From the NCBI GenBank assembly GCA_026393115.1, contig JAPLAU010000008.1, positions 1-64,000 of the forward strand: a DNA stretch of 64,000 bases, given 5' to 3'. The DNA comes from Actinomycetota bacterium (GTDB lineage: Bacteria > Actinomycetota > Actinomycetes > S36-B12 > CAIYMF01). The notes under the pieces were generated by a model. That model had not been told where the DNA came from. It did no database searches and worked only from the letters and a program-made list of their open reading frames with translations. The stretch's first letter is position 1. The number at the start of each line of letters is the position of its first letter. The position numbers and the translations under genes are program-made. Shown here piece by piece: positions 46,128 to 54,579 of this stretch.

Positions 46128-47093
46128 GTGTTTATCCTCGATTGGCTCGAGGTCGCAGTTTCGTGGGTCCTCGTTTCCTTCCACGCGCTGCTGTCGCCGA
46201 TTTTCGGTGCCGAAAACGGCATTACGTGGGCGTTGTCGATTGTCGGCCTAGTCATTATCATCCGGATTGCCTTGATCCCGGTCTTCGTCAAGCAGATCAA
46301 AGCGCAGCGTGGCATGCAGATGCTGCAGCCGCGGATGAAGGAGATTCAAAAGAAGTACGCGGGTGACCGCAACAAGCAGTCCGAAGAAATGATGAAGCTC
46401 TACAAGGAGACGGGCACCAACCCGCTCTCCAGTTGCCTTCCGCTCATTCTTCAGGCGCCGATCTTCTACGCACTTTTTCAAGTACTGCAAGGGATTGCGA
46501 CCCTTAATTTCAAAGGCGTATTCCAGTGGGAGCAGTACGCAGGGTTGGGTCAGCAAGCGCACGATGCGCTGCTCTTTGGTCTGGTGCCGCTCTACGCCAC
46601 CTTCAAGGATGCTGACGGAACACCGAATCCGACGGCGACTCACGTTCTGTGCGCAATCCTCGTGGTGTTGATGACAGCGACGACATTCATCACGCAGCGC
46701 CAACTGATGGTCAAGAACATGCCGGCCGGTAACCCGATGGCGCAGCAGCAGAAGATCCTGCTGTACGTCTTCCCGTTCATGTTCGCGATTGGTGGTTTCG
46801 GCTTCCCGGTGGGTGTGCTCATCTATTGGCTCACCACCAACCTGTGGTCGATGGGTCAGCAGTTCTGGGTGATTCGCAACAACCCCACTCCTGGTACCCC
46901 GGCACACGAAGCGCACCTCAAGCGCAAGGCCGATAAGGAAGCCGCGAAACTCGCGTCGCATGCAGCTCGCGACCCCGAGGTAGCCGCGCAGATTCAGACC
47001 GAAGAAGAAGCCGCCGCCGCGGCCGCCGAGGCAGCTCGCCTTCGCCAACAGCCCAAGAAGCAGTCGCGCAGCCAGCGCAGTAAGAAGAAGTGA
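46128..47093 (+). CDS. yidC: Membrane protein insertase YidC
   Basis: 321 aa, GTG start directly after the yidD stop. It has the five core membrane segments of the Oxa1 family, with the hydrophilic-groove Arg in VGLVIIIRIALIPVF, NPLSSCLPLILQAPIFYALF and GFPVGVLIYWLTTNLWSMGQ. The C-terminal tail is long, Ala/Glu-rich then strongly basic (QPKKQSRSQRSKKK). It inserts inner-membrane proteins alone or with Sec. Confidence 0.97.
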   Translation: MFILDWLEVAVSWVLVSFHALLSPIFGAENGITWALSIVGLVIIIRIALIPVFVKQIKAQRGMQMLQPRMKEIQKKYAGDRNKQSEEMMKLYKETGTNPLSSCLPLILQAPIFYALFQVLQGIATLNFKGVFQWEQYAGLGQQAHDALLFGLVPLYATFKDADGTPNPTATHVLCAILVVLMTATTFITQRQLMVKNMPAGNPMAQQQKILLYVFPFMFAIGGFGFPVGVLIYWLTTNLWSMGQQFWVIRNNPTPGTPAHEAHLKRKADKEAAKLASHAARDPEVAAQIQTEEEAAAAAAEAARLRQQPKKQSRSQRSKKK

Positions 47094-47098
47094 GAGAC

Positions 47099-47776
47099 AT
47101 GACTGACACGACGCAGCCGGAAGTGACCGAGTTGACCGAATTGACCGAATTGATCGAAGTGACCGAAGTGATTGAGACAACCGATTCAGTTGACTCAACT
47201 GACTCAGTTGAATCGACTGAATCGACTGAGGTAACCGACGAGACCCTCAGCGACGGTGAGGCTCCCAAGCCCGCCAAAGTAGGGGCGGCTGGACCGCGCC
47301 CCAGTGGCCGACTCGCCCAACTCGAACAAGAGGGAGATGTGGCCGCGGACTATCTCGAGGGCCTGCTCGATATTGCCGATCTTGACGGCGACATCGACAT
47401 GGACGTCGAAGGTGACCGGGCGATGGTCAGCATCGTCGGCGAGGACCTCGATCTGCTCGTCGGTAAGGGTGGAACTGTCCTGGATGCGTTGCAGGAGTTG
47501 ACGCGACTGGCGATCACTCGTGAAACCGGGGATCGGTCGCGCATGATGCTCGACATCGGTGGATTCCGGGCAGCACGGCGCGATGAACTCACTGAAATCG
47601 GCACAAAAGCGGCAAAAGACGCTAAGGCGGCGAATGAGCCGGTCAAGCTCAAGCCGATGACCCCGTTCGAGCGCAAGGTCGTTCACGACGCCGTGGCGGC
47701 CGAAGGCTGCGCCTCGGAGTCCGAGGGCGAGGAGCCGCGCCGATTCGTCGTGGTGCTCCCGCCTGCTTCCGACTAA
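47099..47776 (+). CDS. jag: RNA-binding protein Jag/KhpB (KH + R3H)
   Basis: 225 aa from ATG 47099; GTG 47090, overlapping the yidC stop, is an alternative. The N-terminal 50 or so residues are a Thr/Glu/Val/Asp-rich low-complexity segment encoded by near-repeated codons. It is followed by a KH domain (LVGKGGTVLDALQELTRLA) and a C-terminal R3H domain (PMTPFERKVVHDAVA, ending EPRRFVVVLP). It binds small RNAs and mRNAs in other bacteria. The usual Jag-N domain is missing. Confidence 0.93.
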   Translation: MTDTTQPEVTELTELTELIEVTEVIETTDSVDSTDSVESTESTEVTDETLSDGEAPKPAKVGAAGPRPSGRLAQLEQEGDVAADYLEGLLDIADLDGDIDMDVEGDRAMVSIVGEDLDLLVGKGGTVLDALQELTRLAITRETGDRSRMMLDIGGFRAARRDELTEIGTKAAKDAKAANEPVKLKPMTPFERKVVHDAVAAEGCASESEGEEPRRFVVVLPPASD

Positions 47777-47786
47777 TTCCGCTCGT

Positions 47787-47802
47787 CGTTTCACGTGAAA
47801 CC
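47787..47802. promoter_or_regulatory. parS: parS centromere site 1
   Basis: CGTTTCACGTGAAACC matches the parS consensus TGTTTCACGTGAAACA at 14 of 16 positions, with the inner 14-bp palindrome intact. The GTG start codon of rsmG (47795) lies in the middle of the site. ParB should bind it. Confidence 0.95.
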
Positions 47803-48478
47803 AGAGCCCGCTCCAACTGCAGTTCGTGAGGCGTTTCCGGACGCGATTGAGCAGTTGGAAGTGCTGCACGAACGCTTGGCAACCACGGGGGTCGAGCGCG
47901 GACTCATCGGTCCGCGGGAGGTTCCGCGGCTGTGGGATCGACACATTCTCAACTGCGCCGTCGTGACCGAACTCATTCCCGAGTCGGCGCAGGAGTTAGC
48001 TGATGTGGGTTCGGGAGCCGGACTACCAGGGCTTGTTCTGGCCGTCCTGCGGCCTACTATGTCGGTCACGCTGATTGAGCCACTTGAACGACGGAGCCTG
48101 TTCTTAAGTGATGTGGTGGACGAGATGGACCTCGGCAACCGCGTGGAGGTGCTGCGGGCACGCGCCGAGGATGTGCGTGGTCGCCAGTTCGCGGTTGTCA
48201 CCGCTCGGGCCGTTGCCCCACTGGACCGACTCTGTGGCTGGTGCCTTCCGCTACTGGCCCCCGGCGGGCGGCTGCTGGCCATTAAGGGCGCCAAGGCCCA
48301 CGAGGAAGTAGCGGCTGCGCGGCAGACGCTCGCGACGAGGAATTTCCGGGTCGAACTGTGCGGAAACGGCATCATCGACCCTCCGACCACCGTTGTGGTG
48401 CTCGACGTGGCAGGATCAACTCATTCGCACCCGACGGCCGCGCATCAGCGCAACGATCGTCAATTGAAGCAGGGGTGA
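47795..48478 (+). CDS. rsmG: 16S rRNA (guanine-N7) methyltransferase RsmG
   Basis: 227 aa, GTG start inside parS. Rossmann-type SAM domain with LADVGSGAGLPGLVLAV, the LIEPLERRSLFLSDV strand and VTARAVAPLDRLCGW. It methylates G527 of 16S rRNA; loss gives low-level streptomycin resistance in other bacteria. The C-terminal 25 residues after VVVLDVAG are low-complexity. Confidence 0.94.
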   Translation: MKPEPAPTAVREAFPDAIEQLEVLHERLATTGVERGLIGPREVPRLWDRHILNCAVVTELIPESAQELADVGSGAGLPGLVLAVLRPTMSVTLIEPLERRSLFLSDVVDEMDLGNRVEVLRARAEDVRGRQFAVVTARAVAPLDRLCGWCLPLLAPGGRLLAIKGAKAHEEVAAARQTLATRNFRVELCGNGIIDPPTTVVVLDVAGSTHSHPTAAHQRNDRQLKQG

Positions 48479-48480
48479 CC

Positions 48481-48615
48481 ATGTCCACCGACTTTCCGGG
48501 CAACGACGTAGGGCTTGGCTGGCCCGCAACTCCAAGTCAAGCCGCGCCGATGGAGTTGGTTGAGGTGCCGGGCTCGGATGTCGGTCTCGGGTGGGCCGGT
48601 GATGAGAACTCATGA
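48481..48615 (+). CDS. 44-aa peptide with duplicated PGxDVGLGW motif
   Basis: A short gene between rsmG and parA. ATG 48481 is two bases after the rsmG stop, with GGGGTGA just upstream, and its TGA overlaps the parA ATG. The peptide contains FPGNDVGLGWPA near the start and VPGSDVGLGWAG near the end, a direct duplication separated by about 23 residues. There is no membrane segment or signal peptide. I do not recognise a family. Perfect operon packing supports it as real. Confidence 0.65.
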   Translation: MSTDFPGNDVGLGWPATPSQAAPMELVEVPGSDVGLGWAGDENS

Positions 48616-49565
48616 CGAGCGACAATGTTTCACGTGAAACGGCCGACTACGGCGACAATCTCGGCGACACTCCCCTCGCCGCCGCAGCCGCATCGGCCGT
48701 TAACCTGACCTCGGGGCGCTTGCCAGCACTGCCACGGCCCGCGGAGACCCGCGTGATCGTCGTTGCCAATCAGAAGGGTGGAGTCGGGAAGACGACCTCC
48801 ACCGTGAATTTGGCAGCTGCGCTCGCACTCCAGCACCTTGAGGTGCTCGTGATTGACCTTGACCCCCAAGGAAATGCGTCGACGGCCCTTCGAATCGATC
48901 ATCACGGTGATGTTCCTGACATTGATGACGTGATCGTGGGAGGCGACCCGTTGAGTGACGTGGTGGTGCCTGCACCGGACTTCACCGGCTTGTGGTGTGC
49001 GCCGGCATCAATCGACCTCGCGGGTGCCGAAATCAGTCTTGTACCCATGGTGGCTCGCGAATCACGATTGGCTAAGGCGTTACAGCACTACCTCACCGAG
49101 CATGAGCAACGCCACGGCCGTCGCCTCGATGTGGTGCTCATCGACTGTCCACCCAGCCTGGGTCTTCTCACGGTGAATGCTTTCGTCGCAGGCCAGGAAG
49201 TACTCATCCCGGTTCAGTGTGAGTACTACGCACTCGAAGGTCTAGGCCAGCTACTGAGCAATCTCGATCTCATCCGCGCTCACTTGAATCCCCACCTGCA
49301 CGTGTCGCATCTGCTGCTTACCATGCTCGACGCGCGAACCCGACTTTCGGCAGAAGTGGTGGCGCAGGTGCGCGAGCACTTCGGAGATCTGGTGCTGCCG
49401 ACCGCGATTCCGCGCTCGGTTCGAGTGTCGGAAGCGCCCAGTTACCAGCAAACGGTGCTGACCTACGATCCAGGTTCCCCGGGTGCCTTGGCCTACCTCA
49501 ATGCGTCGCGAGAAATGATCCTGTGGAAACTGTACGCCAGTTATCCACAGGATCAAACATACTAA
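48612..49565 (+). CDS. parA: Chromosome partitioning ATPase ParA
   Basis: 317 aa. The deviant Walker A KGGVGKTT stands at 55-62, followed by [31 protein letters not shown] and [16 protein letters not shown]. The N-terminal NVSRET is encoded by parS site 2. It moves ParB-parS complexes using ATP-dependent nucleoid binding. Its 3' end holds an exact DnaA box. It overlaps the 44-aa peptide gene by four bases and precedes parB by 26 bp. Confidence 0.97.
   Translation: MTSDNVSRETADYGDNLGDTPLAAAAASAVNLTSGRLPALPRPAETRVIVVANQKGGVGKTTSTVNLAAALALQHLEVLVIDLDPQGNASTALRIDHHGDVPDIDDVIVGGDPLSDVVVPAPDFTGLWCAPASIDLAGAEISLVPMVARESRLAKALQHYLTEHEQRHGRRLDVVLIDCPPSLGLLTVNAFVAGQEVLIPVQCEYYALEGLGQLLSNLDLIRAHLNPHLHVSHLLLTMLDARTRLSAEVVAQVREHFGDLVLPTAIPRSVRVSEAPSYQQTVLTYDPGSPGALAYLNASREMILWKLYASYPQDQTY
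48626..48641. promoter_or_regulatory. parS: parS centromere site 2
   Basis: TGTTTCACGTGAAACG matches the parS consensus at 15 of 16 positions. It lies within codons 5-10 of parA, encoding NVSRET. Sites in parA and at the rsmG start, about 840 bp apart, are usual near oriC. Confidence 0.97.
49541..49549. promoter_or_regulatory. Exact DnaA box inside the parA 3' end
   Basis: TTATCCACA falls in the last codons of parA, 43 bp before parB. It is an exact consensus box about 4.6 kb from the dnaA-rpmH boxes. It could couple parB expression or segregation to DnaA, or be a chance occurrence. Confidence 0.5.
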
Positions 49566-49591
49566 ATCCATATAAAAAGAAGGAAACGGAC

Positions 49592-50518
49592 ATGGCTCAG
49601 AAGAAGCGTGGACTCGGCCGCGGCTTGGGTGCGCTGATTCCCTCTGGACCAACGGCCGGGTTCAGCGAGTCGCCGGTCGGGCCAGGTGAGCCCGAGCCGG
49701 CTGCGGAAGTCCTCGTTGTCGTACCAGCCCGTTACCTCGACCTCCAGCCCACCGCGATTGTGCCGAACCCTCGGCAACCCCGTGAAGTCTTTGACGAAGA
49801 GGCGATGGCCGAACTCGTGCACTCCGTGCGCGAAATCGGCCTACTTCAGCCGATTGTCGTTCGACCCACGGCTGATCCCGAGGTATTCGAACTCGTGGCG
49901 GGCGAGCGGCGCTGGCGCGCCTGCCAGCAGGCCGGCCTCGACACGATTCCAGCCATCGTGCGCGACACGCCTGACGACGAACTGTTGCGCGATGCCCTGT
50001 TGGAAAACCTGCATCGAGCGAATCTCAATGCGTTGGAAGAGGCGGCGGCCTACCAGCAACTCCTTGATGACTTCTCGTGCACGCAGGAAGAGCTCGCGCG
50101 TCGCATTGGCCGGTCGCGTCCGCAGGTGAGCAACACCATTCGATTGCTGAAGTTGCCACCGCCCGTTGCGCGTCGAGTGGCCGCGGGGGTGCTCTCGGCT
50201 GGACATGCTCGAGCCATCCTCGCGCTCGATGATGACGAGGCGATGGAACGGCTTGCGACGCGCATTGTGGCCGAAGGACTCAGCGTGCGAGCCACGGAAG
50301 AAATCGTCGCCGTTGGCGATGGTGGAAGGGCAGCGCGCAAACCTCGAACTCGCACTGCGAAGCCGACTCCGGTTGAGGTTGTCGACGTGGTCGATCGTTT
50401 GAGCGAACTTCTTGAGACACGAGTGACAGCGTCAGGAAGTGCGCGCGGACGACTCGTGATTGAGTACGCATCGCTGGAAGACTTGCACCGCATCGTCGAC
50501 GTGATCGAGTCTGACTAG
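49592..50518 (+). CDS. parB: Chromosome partitioning protein ParB
   Basis: 308 aa from ATG 49592, with an AAGAAGGAAA RBS. The N-terminal basic region ([13 protein letters not shown]) interacts with ParA. The CTPase domain includes [15 protein letters not shown] and [16 protein letters not shown]; the HTH is [20 protein letters not shown]; the C-terminus dimerises. It binds and spreads from the two parS sites. Upstream in-frame ATG 49523 overlaps parA and is rejected. Confidence 0.97.
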   Translation: MAQKKRGLGRGLGALIPSGPTAGFSESPVGPGEPEPAAEVLVVVPARYLDLQPTAIVPNPRQPREVFDEEAMAELVHSVREIGLLQPIVVRPTADPEVFELVAGERRWRACQQAGLDTIPAIVRDTPDDELLRDALLENLHRANLNALEEAAAYQQLLDDFSCTQEELARRIGRSRPQVSNTIRLLKLPPPVARRVAAGVLSAGHARAILALDDDEAMERLATRIVAEGLSVRATEEIVAVGDGGRAARKPRTRTAKPTPVEVVDVVDRLSELLETRVTASGSARGRLVIEYASLEDLHRIVDVIESD

Positions 50519-50557
50519 TTCACGTACGCAGCCGAAAAGCGTTGATACACAAGGCTT

Positions 50558-51511
50558 CTATGCGTGTGCGCGAGTTCGCGCCACGTCAACAAGTGACGAT
50601 ACGACAGCTCCGAGGTCGCGCCCCGCTGCACTGACTGCTTGAGGAAAGAGTGACGTCTCGGTCATTCCCGGGGCGACGCACATTTCGAGTAGTACGACCC
50701 GACCGCTGACGTCAACGATGAGATCGGCACGCGATAGATCGCGCAGTCCGAGCTCGGTGTGTGCGGCGATGGCGATGCGTTGGGCCTCCGCGAGAATGGT
50801 GTCGTCAAGTCGCGCGGGCACGAAAAACTCAGTGCTTCCGGCGGTGTAGCGCGACTGGTAGTCGTAGAACGGACCGTCGGGACAAATCTCGACGGCAGGC
50901 AGGGCCGACACCTCGATTCCGTCATCGATGACGCAGACAGCGATCTCTGTTCCGTCGATGTACTCCTCAAGCATCACCGTGTCGCCGTAGGCGAAGGCGC
51001 CCACCATCGCGGTCGGAAGTTCCGAGGCATCGCGCACCACACTGACACCGAGCGCTGAGCCGCCTTTGGAAGGCTTGACGACGAGGGGGAGTCCCAAACT
51101 GCGAGTAAATGCTTCGAGAACGGCAGCGGCACCCAGTTCACGAAACGCTGCGTGCGGCAAAGCCACAGAACGCGGGACGGTGATTCCCTTATCGCGCAAG
51201 CGCGCTGACGAAGAGGATTTGTCGAATGCGGCGAGGCAGCCATCGGCCGACGATCCGACATACGCCACGCCGAGGGCGTCGAGCACATCGCGTAGTGCGC
51301 CATCTTCACCCGCAGCGCCATGCAGCAAGGGGACAACGCACGAGGGCGGATCGGTGCGAAGGGAGGTGAGCAGTGAGTCGTCAACATCGCGCACTTCAAC
51401 CTCGACGCCGTTGTCGCGAAGGGCTTCGGCAACGCGGCGTCCCGATCGAATCGAAACATCGCGCTCGGGCGACAGTCCGCCAGCGAGTACGAGCACGCGG
51501 GAGTTGGTCAT
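50558..51511 (-). CDS. D-Ala-D-Ala ligase-like ATP-grasp protein
   Basis: 317 aa from ATG 51511. ATP-grasp ligase with Ddl motifs GGLSPERDVSIRSG, HGAAGEDGALRDVLDALG, KPSKGGSALGVSVV, EEYIDGTEIAV and FYDYQSRY. The metal loop reads LLEMCVAPGMTETSLFP, where canonical Ddl has E-x-N-T-x-PGMT: the Asn metal ligand is replaced by Cys. Convergent with parB, and 25 bp after an aminotransferase gene. It may make a dipeptide other than D-Ala-D-Ala; a normal ddl may lie elsewhere. Confidence 0.85.
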   Translation of the reverse strand: MTNSRVLVLAGGLSPERDVSIRSGRRVAEALRDNGVEVEVRDVDDSLLTSLRTDPPSCVVPLLHGAAGEDGALRDVLDALGVAYVGSSADGCLAAFDKSSSSARLRDKGITVPRSVALPHAAFRELGAAAVLEAFTRSLGLPLVVKPSKGGSALGVSVVRDASELPTAMVGAFAYGDTVMLEEYIDGTEIAVCVIDDGIEVSALPAVEICPDGPFYDYQSRYTAGSTEFFVPARLDDTILAEAQRIAIAAHTELGLRDLSRADLIVDVSGRVVLLEMCVAPGMTETSLFPQAVSAAGRDLGAVVSSLVDVARTRAHA

Positions 51512-51536
51512 GGAGAGCCCTTCGGTGGGTGCGAGA

Positions 51537-52892
51537 TCACGCGAGGTTTGTGGGTGGGGTCTGCACCAGATCGTTAGAACCCTTGGTACCAATAGCATTC
51601 GGCGTGCGCCCGAACGTGTTGAGCAACTCAAGTTCACCCTCAATGACACCCGCGAGACGACGCACTCCCTCGCGAATGCGCTCGGGCTCGGGATAGCAGT
51701 ACGACAGCCGCATGTACTCGGTGCCGCTGCCATCGACGAAGAAGCCGGTGCCGGGAACATAGGCCACCAGAGCGGCAACAGCGCGTGGCAACATGGCGCG
51801 CGAATCAAGGCCCTCAGGCAATGTCACCCATGAGTAGAAGCCCCCCTGCGGAACGGTCCATTGCGTTCCTTCGGGCATGAGCGTGGCCAGGCTGTCGATG
51901 AGGGCGTCGCGTCGCTCGCGGTACAGCTCGCGGAAAATCTTGATTTGCTCAGTCCACGGTTGGGTCGCCAAATACTGCGAGACCGTGAGTTGGGAGAAGT
52001 TCGACGGGCACAGCACGGCTGATTCGGCGGCGAGTACCAACTTCTCGCGCACGCCGTGGGGTGCCACAGCCCAGCCGACTCGCAGGCCTGAGGCGATGGT
52101 CTTAGAAAACGACCCTAGGTACACCACCCCGTCTGCATCGTCGGCGCGAATCGCGCGAGGAGCGAAACCGTCGACGTAGGGTCCGTCGAATCCGAGCAAA
52201 CCGTACGGATCGTCCTCGAGCAGCAGGATGCCGTGCTTCTGGGCGACCGAGAGCACGTCGCTTCGGCGTTTTGGGCCTTGCGTGACGCCAGCCGGATTGT
52301 GGAACGACGGGATTGTGTAGATGAGCTTGGGTCGGCGTCCACTTGCGATCACCTGCGCGATGGCTTCTTCAAGGGCGACCGGATTCAACCCCTCATCATC
52401 CATGGCAACGTGCACGACGTCGCACTCATAGGCGCGGAAGACGCCCAGCGCGCCAACGTACGAGGGCGCCTCGACGAGCACAACGTCACCTGGGTCGCAG
52501 AACACCCGAACGACGAGGTCGAGTGCCATTTGCGACCCCGTGGTGACCACGACGTCGTCGGGATGAGCGGCAATGCCGACCGGAGCCATGATCTCCGACG
52601 CGATCTGTTCGCGGAGGCGCACATCTCCCTGACCAGACCCGTATTGCAGTGCGACGGCGCCGCGGTCGCGGATCAACGACGCCACCATGTCAGCGAAAGC
52701 GTCGGCCTGCAACGCCTGCACGAAAGGCATTCCGCCTGCCAGCGACACCACCTCAGGCCGCGATGCGACTGCGAACAGTGAGCGGATCTCGGAGGCTGTC
52801 ATCGAACGGGCACGCGTGGCGTACGACGAGACCCAGTGGTCAAGTCGATCGCCCTGCGTGACCGCGGTGGGGTCGGATGTGGAGCCAGTCAT
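51537..52892 (-). CDS. PLP-dependent aminotransferase (LysN / MocR-catalytic type)
   Basis: 451 aa fold-type I aminotransferase. PLP contacts include VTTGSQMALDLVVRVF, TIPSFHNPAGV, LLEDDPYGLLGF and the Schiff-base Lys in YLGSFSKTIASGLRVGW; the C-terminal YMRLSYCYPEP holds the carboxylate-binding Arg. No DNA-binding domain is present. Related enzymes act on 2-aminoadipate, aromatic or branched-chain amino acids. It is upstream of the Ddl-like gene in the same direction, so both may act on one amino acid. Confidence 0.9.
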   Translation of the reverse strand: MTGSTSDPTAVTQGDRLDHWVSSYATRARSMTASEIRSLFAVASRPEVVSLAGGMPFVQALQADAFADMVASLIRDRGAVALQYGSGQGDVRLREQIASEIMAPVGIAAHPDDVVVTTGSQMALDLVVRVFCDPGDVVLVEAPSYVGALGVFRAYECDVVHVAMDDEGLNPVALEEAIAQVIASGRRPKLIYTIPSFHNPAGVTQGPKRRSDVLSVAQKHGILLLEDDPYGLLGFDGPYVDGFAPRAIRADDADGVVYLGSFSKTIASGLRVGWAVAPHGVREKLVLAAESAVLCPSNFSQLTVSQYLATQPWTEQIKIFRELYRERRDALIDSLATLMPEGTQWTVPQGGFYSWVTLPEGLDSRAMLPRAVAALVAYVPGTGFFVDGSGTEYMRLSYCYPEPERIREGVRRLAGVIEGELELLNTFGRTPNAIGTKGSNDLVQTPPTNLA

Positions 52893-52943
52893 GGCTCTAC
52901 GATGCCGTATAAGGAAATATTCCGCGCACGGAGGGGGCCAGCG

Positions 52944-53069
52944 ATGAGAAGGTTCGGATGGTTGTTGGCCCTGCTCGTCATCGGCGCAACCGGGGGCTTC
53001 ATCGCCGCACTTCTGCGCCCGCGTGATCGAGCAGACTACCGGTCGAACTATCTGCCGCCTGCTGCTTAA
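52944..53069 (+). CDS. 41-aa single-pass membrane microprotein
   Basis: Starts MRRFGWLLALLVIGATGGFI after a strong GGAGGGGG RBS about ten bases upstream. One hydrophobic helix (residues 5-24) is followed by a charged tail RPRDRADYRSNYLPPAA. It is divergent from the aminotransferase gene. Its TAA overlaps the TAA of convergent cwlM in a TTAA at 53066-53069. I do not recognise a family. Confidence 0.65.
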   Translation: MRRFGWLLALLVIGATGGFIAALLRPRDRADYRSNYLPPAA

Positions 53070-54172
53070 GCGCGGTTTTCGGGACTGAAGTAGTTCACGA
53101 CGCCCTGAGAAATCGCGTCGGCGAGAACGTCGATGAATTGCTCATCGGTCAGACGACGGCGGTCAATGGGACTGGTGAGGTACCCGCAGCTGAGTCGAAC
53201 GGCGGGCATGCGCGTCAGTCGCAGCATCGCCCAGGTCTTGGGGTGAGTGCGGCAGTTCACCAAGTCAGTACGCGCGAGAACTTCGTTGAGAATGAGTTCA
53301 GCGGCGCGATTGCCGAGTACCGACGAGGCGCCGTATCGGTCGCCACCGTAGTAGTAGCTCGCAAAGCCACTTGCCTCTGCGCTGGCGTGAGTGTCGATGG
53401 TGAGAGTCAGGACGAGATCAGCGCCGTTGCGATTGGCAAACTCGGCGCGCACCGCCGGGTCAACCGGGCTTTCTCCTTCGTGCAGGGGAGGGCGGGTGAG
53501 CAGCACCGTGGTTCCTAGGGCAGCCAAACGCCCTTCGATGCGGGCAGCGATGAGGTCGACGAGGTGGCCGGCGACTACACCTCCAACGGATGGCCCAGGG
53601 TCTTGTGAACCGTGTGCGGGGTCAATGACAACCACCTTGTCGGCGACACCGGTGGTGACATCGTCGAGAACCATTTCCTCGCGCAACTGTGTGGGCGCGC
53701 CGCCTGCAACCGTGCGGCGCAACTGGGCCAGTGCACGGAAAACAGCGGGGCCGGCGGTTCCGTCGATGGGCATGCCGACGTTACGCTGGAAATCGCGCAA
53801 GGCACGCTCGGTGCCTTCGCCAAAGAGTCCGTCGACGCGGCCACAGTCAAAGCCCATGTCCGTGAGCCGTTGTTGAAGTTCAGCCACATCGTCGCCCGCC
53901 ATCTGACCGCCGAAGCGGTAAGTGAGAACGCGGTCGCCTAGCGACCAGCGGGCCTCTTCGAGGCGCCGGAACGTTTCGGGGCCAACGGCGCCATCGACTG
54001 TGAGTGAGCGGCTCTGCTGGAAGATGCGCACGGCCTCGTCGACAGATGCGTCGAATTCCAACGCCATGGAATCACCGAGGACTGGGCTCTCAAGCAGGCC
54101 AAGCCGAGCGAGGCGATCGCGAACCTCTACGACAGGAGGTCCGTGGTCGCCCCGCCGATAGACGGGTGCCAC
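53066..54172 (-). CDS. cwlM: CwlM-like N-acetylmuramoyl-L-alanine amidase family protein
   Basis: About 368 aa from GTG 54172, 10 bp after the trxA stop. Two peptidoglycan-binding domains (VDEAVRIFQQSRSLTVDGAVG; DDVAELQQRLTDMGFDCGRVDG) precede an amidase_3 domain. No signal peptide, as in mycobacterial CwlM. The domain keeps His in IDPAHGSQDPG and TIDTHASAEA, but the usual glutamates (E in the KEKDLNL-type site and in the VExGFLSN-type site) appear as Ala and Ser (VAGHL; RLSCGYLTSP). This suggests a regulator, as for mycobacterial CwlM and MurA, rather than an enzyme. Confidence 0.88.
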   Translation of the reverse strand: MAPVYRRGDHGPPVVEVRDRLARLGLLESPVLGDSMALEFDASVDEAVRIFQQSRSLTVDGAVGPETFRRLEEARWSLGDRVLTYRFGGQMAGDDVAELQQRLTDMGFDCGRVDGLFGEGTERALRDFQRNVGMPIDGTAGPAVFRALAQLRRTVAGGAPTQLREEMVLDDVTTGVADKVVVIDPAHGSQDPGPSVGGVVAGHLVDLIAARIEGRLAALGTTVLLTRPPLHEGESPVDPAVRAEFANRNGADLVLTLTIDTHASAEASGFASYYYGGDRYGASSVLGNRAAELILNEVLARTDLVNCRTHPKTWAMLRLTRMPAVRLSCGYLTSPIDRRRLTDEQFIDVLADAISQGVVNYFSPENRA

Positions 54173-54182
54173 CTGTGCCGAT

Positions 54183-54509
54183 CTACAAGTACTCTGCGAG
54201 CTCAGCGAGCAGCGCGGCCTTGGGCTTGGCGCCGATGACCTGCTTGACCAACTCGCCGCCCTTGTAGACATTAAGGGTCGGAATCGAGGTGATGCGCTCG
54301 GAAGCCGCAATCACCGGGTTCTCGTCAACGTTGAGCTTGGCGACGGTGATGGAGCCGGAGTGCGTCTCGGCGATTTCGTCGAGGATGGGTGCCACCATCT
54401 TGCACGGTCCGCACCACACGGCCCAGAAATCGACCAGCACCGGCTTGTCGCTCTTGAGTACATCTGCGTCCCACGACGCGTCGGTAACGGTCTTGGTGAA
54501 CTCGCCCAT
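54183..54509 (-). CDS. trxA: Thioredoxin
   Basis: 108 aa. I use ATG 54509, which has AAGGAG five bases upstream; the adjacent ATG 54512 is too close. The active site is WCGPC (Cys33, Cys36), and cis-Pro is in ITSIPTLNVYKGGE. It reduces protein disulfides in the cytoplasm with electrons from the neighbouring TrxB. Same direction as trxB, 70 bp downstream of it. Confidence 0.97.
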   Translation of the reverse strand: MGEFTKTVTDASWDADVLKSDKPVLVDFWAVWCGPCKMVAPILDEIAETHSGSITVAKLNVDENPVIAASERITSIPTLNVYKGGELVKQVIGAKPKAALLAELAEYL

Positions 54510-54579
54510 CATGTCTCCTTCGTGCCCGGCTCGCGCCGATCGATGTCTGTCAGCGTAGGCCACGGGGGCCGGCCCGTGC

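Noticed and set aside
46248-47198. Minus-strand frame of 316 codons across yidC and jag
   Set aside because: Antisense to well-supported genes, with low-complexity product and no recognisable features.
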